From Frankiales bacterium (GTDB lineage: Bacteria > Actinomycetota > Actinomycetes > Mycobacteriales > SCTD01): DNA of 39,452 nt. The position numbers and the translations under genes were made by a program. The stretch is taken from the NCBI GenBank assembly GCA_025966005.1, contig JAOPVV010000331.1, forward strand, positions 1-39,452, read 5' to 3'. Position 1 is the stretch's first letter; each line of letters begins with the position of its first letter. This document shows positions 16,992 to 24,436 of the stretch, one piece after another. The notes beneath the pieces were generated by a model, which saw nothing but the letters and a program-made list of their open reading frames with translations, did not search any database and had not been told where the DNA came from.

Positions 16992-18284
16992 GTGGACGAG
17001 CAGGACGGCACCGGCGAGCTGGCGGCAGTGCTGCCCGAGCGACCCGCCGAGCGGCTGCTGCACTCCGACCCGCACGACTTCGCCGGTCTCTACATCCGGC
17101 ACCGCTCGTCGTTCACGCTGCACGCCCGGCGCTACCTGCGCGACCAGCGCGACGCCGACGAGGTCGTCCAGGAGGCGTTCCTGCGGCTGTTCCTCGCGCT
17201 GCCCGAGCTCGACACCGAACTGCAGGCGCTGGCGTACTGCCGCCCCACGATCACGAACCTCTGCATCGACCGGTTCCGCGCGCAGGCCCGCCGGCCGTAC
17301 CTGGTCGACCTCGACAGCGTCCCGGTCGACGTGCTGGTCGACGACGACCCCGGTGACCCCGTCGTCCGCGCCGAGGACGCCGCGCTCGTGCGCGCCGCGC
17401 TGTCGATGCTGTCGCCGCTGCACCGCGCCGCCCTGGTCAAGCGCGAGATCGAGGAGAAGCCGCTCCCGGTCATCGCCGCCGAGCTGGACATCCCCGAGGA
17501 GAGCGTCAAGCACCTGCTGTTCCGGGCCCGTCGGGCGCTGCGCAAGATCCTCGCCGAGAGCTCGCTGGCGCCCGGCGGCGACGGCCAGCTGAGCGCCGCC
17601 CTGGCCAAGGCCGTCTCGCGCGGCGGCATGGCGGTCGTCGCGGTGCTGCTGGCCGCGATCGGCCTCGGCACCGGACCCGACCTGCGTGCCATCCCGGTGC
17701 TCGGCCGGGACCTGCCGGACCTGCCGTCCGTCACCGAGATCGCCGCCAGCATCGGCAAGGCGTTCCGCGACGCCCCGGCCTCGGACGAGCCGTCCGACCC
17801 GTCCGGTGGCGAGGCCCCGCCGGCACCGGACGAGCCGGACGTCGACCCGGTCGAGCCTCTGGTCGTCCCTGTGCCCTCGTCGAGCCCCACTGCGCCGGCG
17901 TCCGCCCCGGCCACCGCGACGGTGGGCACGCTGCCCGTCGGGCCGATCCTGCCCGCCCCGCCGTCGCCGTCCACCGACCCCTCGCCGTCGGCCGATGAGC
18001 CGTCGCCGTCGGCGAGCGCCGCCCCCGAGGGCTCTCAGGAGCCGAGTCCGCGGGCGTCCGAGGCCACCCCGCAGAGCAGCCCGACCGCAGTCGGCCCGCT
18101 GGCGGACGGCGCCAAGCCGGCCTCCGCGGAGCCTTCGCCGTCCAGCTCGCCGGAGACCAGCGGTCGCAAGAGCGACCCGAGCTCCTGGGACGCCCTGCCG
18201 GACGGGCTCGGCTGGGCGATCGACCCCAGCAACCCGTCGGTCTACGTGCTCGTGCCCGTCGGCCCGGACGCTCAGCGGGGCTAA
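16992..18284 (+). CDS. ECF-like sigma factor with C-terminal membrane anchor and Pro/Ser-rich tail
   Basis: About 430 residues if GTG 16992 is used (GAGG nine bases upstream). The track start at 16947 adds 15 Arg/Gly-rich residues. Sigma region 2 lies near residues 30-100 (FTLHARRYLRDQRDADEVVQ EAFLRLF, RPTITNLCIDRFRAQARRP). Region 4 lies near 128-185 (MLSPLHRAALVKREIEEKPL, IPEESVKHLLFRARRALRKI). A hydrophobic helix follows (GGMAVVAVLLAAIGLGTG), then about 200 residues rich in Pro, Ser, Ala and Glu, ending DGLGWAIDPSNPSVYVLVPV. The layout predicts a DNA-binding half in the cytoplasm and the tail outside. Actinobacterial ECF groups with membrane-spanning C-terminal extensions are known. No separate anti-sigma gene is adjacent. 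The gene converges on the WecA-like gene with overlapping stop codons. Confidence 0.82.
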   Translation: MDEQDGTGELAAVLPERPAERLLHSDPHDFAGLYIRHRSSFTLHARRYLRDQRDADEVVQEAFLRLFLALPELDTELQALAYCRPTITNLCIDRFRAQARRPYLVDLDSVPVDVLVDDDPGDPVVRAEDAALVRAALSMLSPLHRAALVKREIEEKPLPVIAAELDIPEESVKHLLFRARRALRKILAESSLAPGGDGQLSAALAKAVSRGGMAVVAVLLAAIGLGTGPDLRAIPVLGRDLPDLPSVTEIAASIGKAFRDAPASDEPSDPSGGEAPPAPDEPDVDPVEPLVVPVPSSSPTAPASAPATATVGTLPVGPILPAPPSPSTDPSPSADEPSPSASAAPEGSQEPSPRASEATPQSSPTAVGPLADGAKPASAEPSPSSSPETSGRKSDPSSWDALPDGLGWAIDPSNPSVYVLVPVGPDAQRG

Positions 18285-19384
18285 CCCGCTTCGCGTTCCT
18301 CGGCCTCCGGCTCGTGCGGCCGGACGACCTGCAGCATGGCCCGGCGCTGCCGGCTGTTGTCGTAGACCGGCACGGCGGCCAGCAGGCCCAGCAGGAAGGT
18401 GCCGACCGTCAGCACGAAGGCGACCAGCAGCAGTCCGGACGTGACGTCCAGCCGGGCCAGCAGGACCGCGAGCCAGCCCAGCGCGACGGTCGCGGCGTAC
18501 AGCAGGCACACCGCGACGGGCACCGGGATGCCGACCCAGACCAGCCGGTGGCTGGCGTGGTCGCGCCCGCCCTGCATCGGGCTGCGTCCGTGCGTCAGGC
18601 GCTGCCAGGTGACCAGCGTGGTGTCGAAGACCGGGACGCCCAGCACCAGCAGCGGGACGAACAGCGCGACGACGCTGGGGGTACCGCTCAGCGTGAGCTT
18701 GAGGCCGAGGACGGCCAGCAGGAAGCCCAGGAACAGCGATCCGGCGTCGCCCATGTAGATCTTGGCCGAGTGGAAGTTGTGGCGTAGGAACCCGGTCGCG
18801 CAGCCGGCGACCCCGGCGGCCAGGGCCGCGACGAGGAACTGCCCGTTGAGACCCGCGATGAGGCAGAACGCTCCGCCGGCCAGTGCGGCGACGCCGGCCG
18901 ATAGGCCGTCCATGTTGTCCAGCAGGTTGAACGCGTTGGTGATCCCGACGACCCACAGGATGGTGACGAGCACGTCGACGACGGGCCCTGCTTGCACGTC
19001 GGCGCCGCTGCCGGACGCGAACACGGCCACCCCGGCGCCGATCTCGACGACCAGCCGGAGGACCGGCGACAGCCCGCCCCGCAGGTCGTCGACGAGCCCC
19101 ATCACGGCCAGCACCAGCCCGATGCCGAGCAGGGTCCCGAGCTCGATGAGCACGCTGCTGGCTCGGTCGACCGCAGCGGCGGCGAGGCACATGGCGCTGA
19201 AACCGGCCACGATGGCCACGCCGCCCAGGTAGGGGACCGGGTTGGTCTGCGCCTTGCGGTGGTCCGGGACGTCCAGGACCTGCTTGGCCAGCGCCACCTT
19301 GAGCAGCAGCGGCGTCAGCACCCACGCGACGGCCAGGGAGCCGGCGAAGGCCGCGACGTAGGCCGGCCACTTGAGCTCCTCCAC
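18281..19384 (-). CDS. WecA/MraY-family undecaprenyl-phosphate sugar-1-phosphate transferase
   Basis: A polytopic membrane enzyme (367 residues, about 10-11 hydrophobic helices) that transfers a sugar-1-phosphate, in WecA relatives GlcNAc-1-P, to undecaprenyl phosphate and so starts a lipid-linked glycan. Family motifs: DVPDHRKAQTNPVPYLGG, the aspartate pair in VMGLVDDLRGG, NAFNLLDNMDGLSAG, HNFHSAKIYMGDAGSLFLG, and the His motif GGRDHASHRLVW. The GTG start has TAGGCT six bases upstream and no Shine-Dalgarno. It could serve the polysaccharide locus that follows or a cell-wall teichoic or arabinogalactan-like polymer. Its own promoter leaves both open. Confidence 0.92.
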   Translation of the reverse strand: MEELKWPAYVAAFAGSLAVAWVLTPLLLKVALAKQVLDVPDHRKAQTNPVPYLGGVAIVAGFSAMCLAAAAVDRASSVLIELGTLLGIGLVLAVMGLVDDLRGGLSPVLRLVVEIGAGVAVFASGSGADVQAGPVVDVLVTILWVVGITNAFNLLDNMDGLSAGVAALAGGAFCLIAGLNGQFLVAALAAGVAGCATGFLRHNFHSAKIYMGDAGSLFLGFLLAVLGLKLTLSGTPSVVALFVPLLVLGVPVFDTTLVTWQRLTHGRSPMQGGRDHASHRLVWVGIPVPVAVCLLYAATVALGWLAVLLARLDVTSGLLLVAFVLTVGTFLLGLLAAVPVYDNSRQRRAMLQVVRPHEPEAEEREAG

Positions 19385-19390
19385 GCCGCG

Positions 19391-19396
19391 AGCCTA
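19391..19396 (-). promoter_or_regulatory. -10 hexamer TAGGCT of the WecA-like gene (leaderless)
   Basis: Complement of AGCCTA, six bases before GTG 19384. It is the same hexamer as at dapD. Confidence 0.6.
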
Positions 19397-19419
19397 GTGG
19401 GCGGTTCGTCCCGTGCGGC

Positions 19420-19806
19420 TCAGCCGGCGCTCGTACCCTGCCGGCCGTAGCGGTCCTCGAGCCGTACGACGTCGGTGACCTCGGTGGTGCTCGCCTCGAG
19501 CATCACGGTGTCGACCAGGGCGGTCACGCGGTGCCGGGTGCCGGGGGTGAGGTGGATGCTCTCCCCGGGCTCGAGGTCGAACTCCTCGAGCTGCGACTCG
19601 TGCGGGCCGACCTCGACGCGCAGCCGCCCGGACTGCACGCAGATCGTCTCCTCCTTGCGCTCGTGGTACTGCAGCGACAGCGAGTGGCCCGCGGTGACGT
19701 GGATGGCCTTGCCGCAGAACTTGCCGTCGACCAGCGCGAACCACTCCTCGTGGCCCCACGGCTTGTCGACGCGCTTCACCGGGGACACCCAGTCCGACTT
19801 GCTCAT
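19420..19806 (-). CDS. Cupin-domain protein (phosphomannose isomerase type II C-terminal-like)
   Basis: 128 residues forming a single cupin: KPWGHEEWFALVDGKFCGKA, then HSLSLQYHERKEETICVQSG (the His/His/Glu metal motif) and GESIHLTPGTRHRV. The sequence resembles the isomerase domain at the end of bifunctional GDP-mannose pyrophosphorylase/phosphomannose isomerases, but the nucleotidyltransferase part is absent. As a stand-alone cupin in a sugar-nucleotide operon it may isomerise a hexose phosphate or nucleotide sugar. The exact substrate is open. Its ATG overlaps the stop of the epimerase gene. Confidence 0.82.
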   Translation of the reverse strand: MSKSDWVSPVKRVDKPWGHEEWFALVDGKFCGKAIHVTAGHSLSLQYHERKEETICVQSGRLRVEVGPHESQLEEFDLEPGESIHLTPGTRHRVTALVDTVMLEASTTEVTDVVRLEDRYGRQGTSAG

Positions 19807-20762
19807 CGTCGCTGGTCCTCCACGACCATCTGCAGGATCTCGTCGAGGCCGACCTTCGGCTCGAAGCCCACGAGCTCGCGCGCGCGGGTGGTGTCGGGGA
19901 CGCGGCGCTGCATGTCCTCGAACCCCTCCTCGTAGGCCTCGTCGTAGGGGACGAAGCGCACCTTGCTGCTCGAGCCGACGAGGTCGACGATCCGGGTCGC
20001 GAGCTGCTCCATCGAGACCTCCTCGACCCCGCCGAGGTTGTACGCGCGGCCGCTGGCCTCGGGGTGGTCCATCAGCGCCAGCAGGCCCTGCACGACGTCG
20101 CCGACGAAGCAGAAGCAGCGGGTCTGCTGCCCGTCGCCGTAGACCGTGATCGCGTCGCCCTTGATCGCCTGGCCGACGAAGCGGGGGATGACCATGCCGT
20201 AGTGGCCGGTCTGCCGGGGCCCGACCGTGTTGAACAGCCGCACGATGACGGTGGGCAGGCCCTTCTGGCGCCAGTACGTGTAGGCGAGGATCTCCTCGAT
20301 CGCCTTGGCCTCGCTGTAGGACCAGCGGCTCTTGAGCGGCGAGCCGAGGATCCGGTCGTCCTCTTCGCCGAGCTTGTCGCTGGTGTTCTTGCCGTAGATC
20401 TCGCTGGTGCTGGTCACCAGCACCTTCGTGCCGTGCTTGTGGGCCTTCTCGAAGACGATCTCGCTGCCGCGGATGTTGGTCGCGAGGCTCTCGAGCGGCT
20501 TGTCGACGATGAGCTGCACCCCGACGGCGGCGGCGAGGTGGAAGCAGACGTCCACCCGGCTCATCACGTCGTCCATGAGGTCGGCGTTCAGGATGCTGCC
20601 GAGCACGAACTCGACGTCGTCGCGCTGGCGCAGGTGCTCGATGTTCTCGAGCCGACCGGTGCTGAGGTTGTCCAGCAGGATGATCGAGTCGCCGCGGGCG
20701 AGCAGGGCGTCGGCGAGGTGCGAGCCGATGAACCCGGCCCCGCCCGTGATCAGTGCGCGCAT
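19803..20762 (-). CDS. NAD-dependent epimerase/dehydratase (extended SDR)
   Basis: 319-residue nucleotide-sugar-modifying enzyme. The Rossmann motif is ITGGAGFIGSHLADALLARG, followed by LLDNLSTGRLENIEHL. The catalytic Ser/Thr is in VTSTSEIYGKN and the Tyr-Lys pair in WSYSEAKAIEE. FNTVGPRQTGHYGMVIPRFV and VYGDGQQTRCFCFVGDVVQG are typical of UDP-glucose/UDP-glucuronate-type SDRs. Candidates include a 4-epimerase or a decarboxylase of the UXS type. The sequence alone does not settle it. TAGGTT lies six bases before the ATG and also supplies the upstream gene's TAG stop, so the gene may have its own leaderless promoter in addition to read-through. Confidence 0.85.
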   Translation of the reverse strand: MRALITGGAGFIGSHLADALLARGDSIILLDNLSTGRLENIEHLRQRDDVEFVLGSILNADLMDDVMSRVDVCFHLAAAVGVQLIVDKPLESLATNIRGSEIVFEKAHKHGTKVLVTSTSEIYGKNTSDKLGEEDDRILGSPLKSRWSYSEAKAIEEILAYTYWRQKGLPTVIVRLFNTVGPRQTGHYGMVIPRFVGQAIKGDAITVYGDGQQTRCFCFVGDVVQGLLALMDHPEASGRAYNLGGVEEVSMEQLATRIVDLVGSSSKVRFVPYDEAYEEGFEDMQRRVPDTTRARELVGFEPKVGLDEILQMVVEDQRR

Positions 20763-20768
20763 CGGGTC

Positions 20769-20774
20769 AACCTA
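20769..20774 (-). promoter_or_regulatory. -10-like hexamer TAGGTT before the epimerase gene
   Basis: Six bases before ATG 20762. Its first three bases are the stop codon of the upstream glycosyltransferase gene, so the stop and promoter share bases. Confidence 0.4.
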
Positions 20775-21851
20775 CCGGCGCGACGCCACCTCGGCGTACA
20801 GCGCGCGGTGCGCGTCGACCATCCCCTGGACGCCGAACCGCTGCTCCGCGGTCGCGCGCGCCTGCGGTCCGAGGTCCTGCGCCAGCACGCGTCGAAGCGC
20901 GGCGGCGAGCTCGGCCGGGTCGGTGCCGACCACCTCACCGGTGACGACCTCACGGGCGCTCCCGACGTCGGTGCTGACCGCCGGGGTCCCGCACATCGCC
21001 GCCTCGACCAGGCTCACCGGCATCCCCTCGTTGTCGCTGGTCAGCAGGGCGACATCGGCGGCGGCGTGGACGGTCTCGACGTCCCCGCGCCAGCCGAGGA
21101 AGCGGACGTTCGCCGGGGCGTCGGCCCTGCTCTGCTGGAGGAGCGGGCCCTCGCCGGCGACGAGGAACGTGACCTCCGGCAGGAGCCGGGCCACCGCGAG
21201 CAGCCGGTCCGGGCGCTTGATCGGGATGAGACGCCCGACGGTGGCCACGACAGGTCCGTCGAGGCCGAGGGCTGCCTTGGCGTCAGCTCGGCTCGGACTC
21301 GTGCCCACCGAGATGCCGGGCGGGATGACGATGTACTGCGCGGCCCGGCCGATGCCTGCCCCCAGCAGGTCGTCGCGCACCCGGTCGCCGACCGCGACGA
21401 TGCGGTCGGTGGTCCGGGCGAGCACGCGCTCGGTCGTGACGACGGCCCGCGTGACGGTGGGGGAGAAGTAGCCGTGCAGCAGGTGACCGTGGAAGGTGTG
21501 GACGACGCCCGGCACGCGGGCGGCCCGCGCGGCCAGGCGTCCGAGCGTCCCCGCCTTGGCGGTGTGGGTGTGGACGACGTCCGGACGGCGCCGGCGCAGC
21601 TCGCGGGTGAGGAACGCCAGGGCCCGCAGGTCGTCGCCGGGACGTGGGCTCCGGCCGAGCCCCGGCACCCGGGTGAACGGCGTCTGCGGGCTGCGCAGAG
21701 CCAGGTGGTCGGCTTCGCCGTGCTGCACCTCGCCGGTGAGCAGTGCCTGGTCGGGCAGGTGCTCGAGCAGCTCGACCACGATCGCCGCGGGTCCACCGAC
21801 GTTCATGCGCGCGATCACGTGCACGACGGACGGCTGGCCTCGTGGGCTCAC
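20772..21851 (-). CDS. Glycosyltransferase family 4 protein
   Basis: 359 residues with the GT-B fold of GT4 enzymes. N-terminal acceptor domain: VVHVIARMNVGGPAAIVVEL, PDVVHTHTAKAGTLGRLAAR, VVHTFHGHLLHGYFS. C-terminal donor domain: VATVGRLIPIKRPDRLLAVA, VTFLVAGEGPLLQQ, and the retaining-enzyme E-x7-E motif in SDNEGMPVSLVEAAMCGTPA. It transfers a sugar from a nucleotide donor to the growing glycan at the inner membrane face. GTG start overlaps the stop of the membrane protein gene (GTGA). Donor and acceptor are unknown. Confidence 0.9.
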   Translation of the reverse strand: MSPRGQPSVVHVIARMNVGGPAAIVVELLEHLPDQALLTGEVQHGEADHLALRSPQTPFTRVPGLGRSPRPGDDLRALAFLTRELRRRRPDVVHTHTAKAGTLGRLAARAARVPGVVHTFHGHLLHGYFSPTVTRAVVTTERVLARTTDRIVAVGDRVRDDLLGAGIGRAAQYIVIPPGISVGTSPSRADAKAALGLDGPVVATVGRLIPIKRPDRLLAVARLLPEVTFLVAGEGPLLQQSRADAPANVRFLGWRGDVETVHAAADVALLTSDNEGMPVSLVEAAMCGTPAVSTDVGSAREVVTGEVVGTDPAELAAALRRVLAQDLGPQARATAEQRFGVQGMVDAHRALYAEVASRR

Positions 21852-23683
21852 GGAGCCAGGTCGACCAGGACGTCGGGTCCGGTGACGACAGCCCGGGCGC
21901 TCGCCGGCAGGCCGCGCAAGATCGCGCTGAGCTGCTCAGGGCTCATGGCGTCCAGCGACGAAGCCGGGGCTCCGTGGACGACCACGTAGCGGACCTGCAG
22001 CTCCCGAAGGCGCGACAGTGCTGCCTCGGACGGGAAGGTGTTGATGATCTGCACGTCTGCGACGTACCCGGGCCTGACGTACCCCGAGTAGCCGTTCACG
22101 CGCGGGTGCCAGTCCAGACTGGCGTACAGCTGCCGAGGCGACTCGACGTACGGGTAGTCAGGGCCGTTCGTCGAGGGGTCGACCATCGGCAGCTCGACCG
22201 CGGGGCCCGCCGGCCGCTCGGAGAGGGCTTCGTAGACCCCCAGGGTCGCTGGGTCTGCCGGGAGGGTCGCCCACGTGTTCGTCCTGGCGAGCTCGGCCAG
22301 GACCACGACCGACGCTGCGGCGACGGCGCTCCACTGCCAACGCGGGCGAAGGCGCTCGGTCAGGAGCTGGACACCGAGGCAGACGAGGAGCGCGCCCGCC
22401 ACGAGGCCTCCCACGGCCAGCCGCGCAGGCACGCGGACGCCGCTGAAGCCCGGCGCGAGCTCGTAGAGGACCCGGAAGGGCGCGATGTGCCCCATGAAGG
22501 TGGGCCCGAGGCTGCACAGCACGCAGACCAGACCGGCGGCGAGGACGAGGTGCATGCCCAGGCGCCGGTCACGTGGCTGCTCGAGGACGCCGCCCCGACT
22601 GGTCACTGCGCCGGGTGTGCGACGACGCAGGGCCGCGACGCCGACGACCGCGAAGCCGGCGGTCAGGAGGCCGGGGAAGAATCGGTACTCGTGCCCGCGG
22701 GCGGCGGCCCTGGTCGCCTGCTCGCCGTACAGCAGCGAGCCGGAGGCGGGCGTCAGGAGGTCAGCGACCTCGAGGCTGCTCCGGGGCTCCAGGCCCCGAG
22801 CGAACGCCGGGTCCGACTGCGTCGCGAGGTACGGCAGGACGAGCGGGAGGGTGCAGACCCCCGCGACGACACCGGCGACGACGATGGCCCGTAGCTGCCT
22901 GCTCCCCGTCGAGCCACGCCGGACGGCCACCCAGCCCACCGCCACCGTCGTGGCCATGGCGGCCCAGACCACGGCGTAGTAGGCAGCGGCCAGGACGATG
23001 AGGCAGGTCAGGACGCCGACGGCCACGGCATGGCGGAGGCGCCCGTGCACCAGCACCTTCAGCAGCAGCAGGAGTCCCAAGGGCAGCCCTGCGGCGGCGA
23101 GCAGCTGCACGTTGCCGAGGTGTGACATGAAGTAGGTCGTGAAGCCGAACCCGAGCGCTGAGACCACGGCCCCGCCGGTCGACCCCGTCAACCACCTGAC
23201 CAGGGAGTAACTGGCCAGGAGGTTCGACATGAAAAGCCCTACGACGGTCGCGTTGAGCGCCAGCGCCCAGTTCTCCGTGAGGGCGTACACCGGTGTGAAG
23301 ACGACGGCCAACGGCAGGAGCGAGTCCGAGTACGTGAGCGTGTCCGCAGCGGGCCAGAAGTTCGGGGCGTCGTAGTACGAGGTCGGGTCACTCGTGAACG
23401 CCTGACCGACCCAGGACAGCAGCCAGGCGATGAGGGTGGGATCTCCGAGGTTGTCCGGCACGGCAGTCCGCAGCTGCTCCACGGTCGGCCGCAGCATCAC
23501 GGCGGTCGCGAGCGCCAAGACTGCCGTCACGGCGATGCGCCGACGCCACGTCGCGAGCCCCCCCGGCGACGTGTGGTGGGCTCGGAGCTGCCGGAGCGCG
23601 CTCACCGTCGATGACGGGTGCTCGGGCCGGGCGGCCGCCTCGTCCGGTGTGGGGAGGGTCGTTGTACCGGGACGAGGTGCCAC
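21848..23683 (-). CDS. Polytopic membrane protein, GT-C glycosyltransferase-like
   Basis: 611 residues, real start GTG 23683. The track's 1,322-residue version fuses two genes through antisense DNA. There are about 11-13 hydrophobic helices (for example RIAVTAVLALATAVMLRP, VYALTENWALALNATVVGLF, GLPLGLLLLLKVLVHG), then a C-terminal extracytoplasmic part of roughly 130 residues (PVVDPS-like region through YVVVHGAPASSLDAM). The loop after helix 1 (DNLGDPTLIAWLLSWVGQAF) and a second (PNFWPAADTLTYSDSLLPLA) fit the layout of GT-C or YfhO-like membrane glycosyltransferases that use lipid-linked sugars. Which sugar is unknown. The promoter TACGCT lies six bases upstream of the start. It is coupled to the GT4 gene downstream. 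Confidence 0.8.
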   Translation of the reverse strand: MAPRPGTTTLPTPDEAAARPEHPSSTVSALRQLRAHHTSPGGLATWRRRIAVTAVLALATAVMLRPTVEQLRTAVPDNLGDPTLIAWLLSWVGQAFTSDPTSYYDAPNFWPAADTLTYSDSLLPLAVVFTPVYALTENWALALNATVVGLFMSNLLASYSLVRWLTGSTGGAVVSALGFGFTTYFMSHLGNVQLLAAAGLPLGLLLLLKVLVHGRLRHAVAVGVLTCLIVLAAAYYAVVWAAMATTVAVGWVAVRRGSTGSRQLRAIVVAGVVAGVCTLPLVLPYLATQSDPAFARGLEPRSSLEVADLLTPASGSLLYGEQATRAAARGHEYRFFPGLLTAGFAVVGVAALRRRTPGAVTSRGGVLEQPRDRRLGMHLVLAAGLVCVLCSLGPTFMGHIAPFRVLYELAPGFSGVRVPARLAVGGLVAGALLVCLGVQLLTERLRPRWQWSAVAAASVVVLAELARTNTWATLPADPATLGVYEALSERPAGPAVELPMVDPSTNGPDYPYVESPRQLYASLDWHPRVNGYSGYVRPGYVADVQIINTFPSEAALSRLRELQVRYVVVHGAPASSLDAMSPEQLSAILRGLPASARAVVTGPDVLVDLAP

Positions 23684-23689
23684 ATCGCG

Positions 23690-23743
23690 AGCGTACGGGG
23701 GCCGGGCTCCGCAGCGCCGCGCGCTCCCGAGGGCCCGTACGCT
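23690..23743. promoter_or_regulatory. Divergent pair of identical TACGCT -10 hexamers
   Basis: On the minus strand TACGCT (complement of 23690-23695) is six bases before GTG 23683. On the plus strand TACGCT (23738-23743) is six bases before GTG 23750. Only 42 bases separate the two hexamers, so the upstream promoter regions overlap and the genes may compete or be co-controlled. Confidence 0.6.
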
Positions 23744-23749
23744 GCCGCC

Positions 23750-24436
23750 GTGAAGCTGTCGATCCTCATGCCCGTGTTCAACGAGGGCGCCACGCTCGCT
23801 GCGGCCCTCAAGCAGGTTCTCGCGGTGGAGTACCCCTGTGACGTCGAGCTCGTCGTCGTGGACGACGGCAGTGGCGACGACTCGTGGCAGGTGCTGACGT
23901 CCTTCGACGACGAGCGGCTCGTGTGCCGCCAGCACCCGCTGAACCGCGGAAAGGGCGCGGCCATCCGCACCGCGAGCGTGGCCGCGACCGGCGACTACAT
24001 GATCATTTGCGACGCCGACCTCGAGTACTCGCCCGAGGAGATCCCGTCCCTGCTGGCGCCGGTGATCAAGGGCGACTCCGACGTCGTCTACGGCACGCGC
24101 ACCTTCGGCAGCCACAACGCCTACAGCTTCTGGTACGTCCTGGGGAACAAGGGCGTCACGCTCGCGGCCAACGTCCTCTACAACGCCTACATCTCCGATC
24201 TGGAGACCTGCTTCAAGCTCATGCCGCTCGCGCTCTACCGGGAGCTCGACGTGGTCTCCGCCGGCTTCGGCATGGAGGCCGAGGTCACGGCGAAGCTCCT
24301 CCGCCGCGGTCACCGCCCCTACGAGGTGCCCATCAGCTACAAGGCGCGCTCCCGCGAGGAGGGGAAGAAGCTGACGTGGAAGGACGGTGTCGAGGCCATC
24401 TGGATCCTCGCTCGTCTCAGGGCCGGCAAGGCCTGA
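23750..24436 (+). CDS. Glycosyltransferase family 2 protein (DPM-like)
   Basis: 228 residues from GTG 23750 (the track start at 23618 lies upstream of the promoter). GT-A fold: LSILMPVFNEGATLAAAL, VVVDDGSGDDSWQVL, NRGKGAAIRTASVAATGDYM, the DxD-like metal site in IICDADLEYSPEEI, and the acceptor region SDLETCFKLMPLALYRELD. No membrane helices follow, so it is a soluble or peripheral enzyme of the dolichol/polyprenyl-phosphate mannose synthase kind, able to make the lipid-linked sugar that GT-C enzymes use. Two GT-C-like genes flank it, which fits such a partnership. It is the only plus-strand gene in the polysaccharide block. Confidence 0.9.
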   Translation: MKLSILMPVFNEGATLAAALKQVLAVEYPCDVELVVVDDGSGDDSWQVLTSFDDERLVCRQHPLNRGKGAAIRTASVAATGDYMIICDADLEYSPEEIPSLLAPVIKGDSDVVYGTRTFGSHNAYSFWYVLGNKGVTLAANVLYNAYISDLETCFKLMPLALYRELDVVSAGFGMEAEVTAKLLRRGHRPYEVPISYKARSREEGKKLTWKDGVEAIWILARLRAGKA

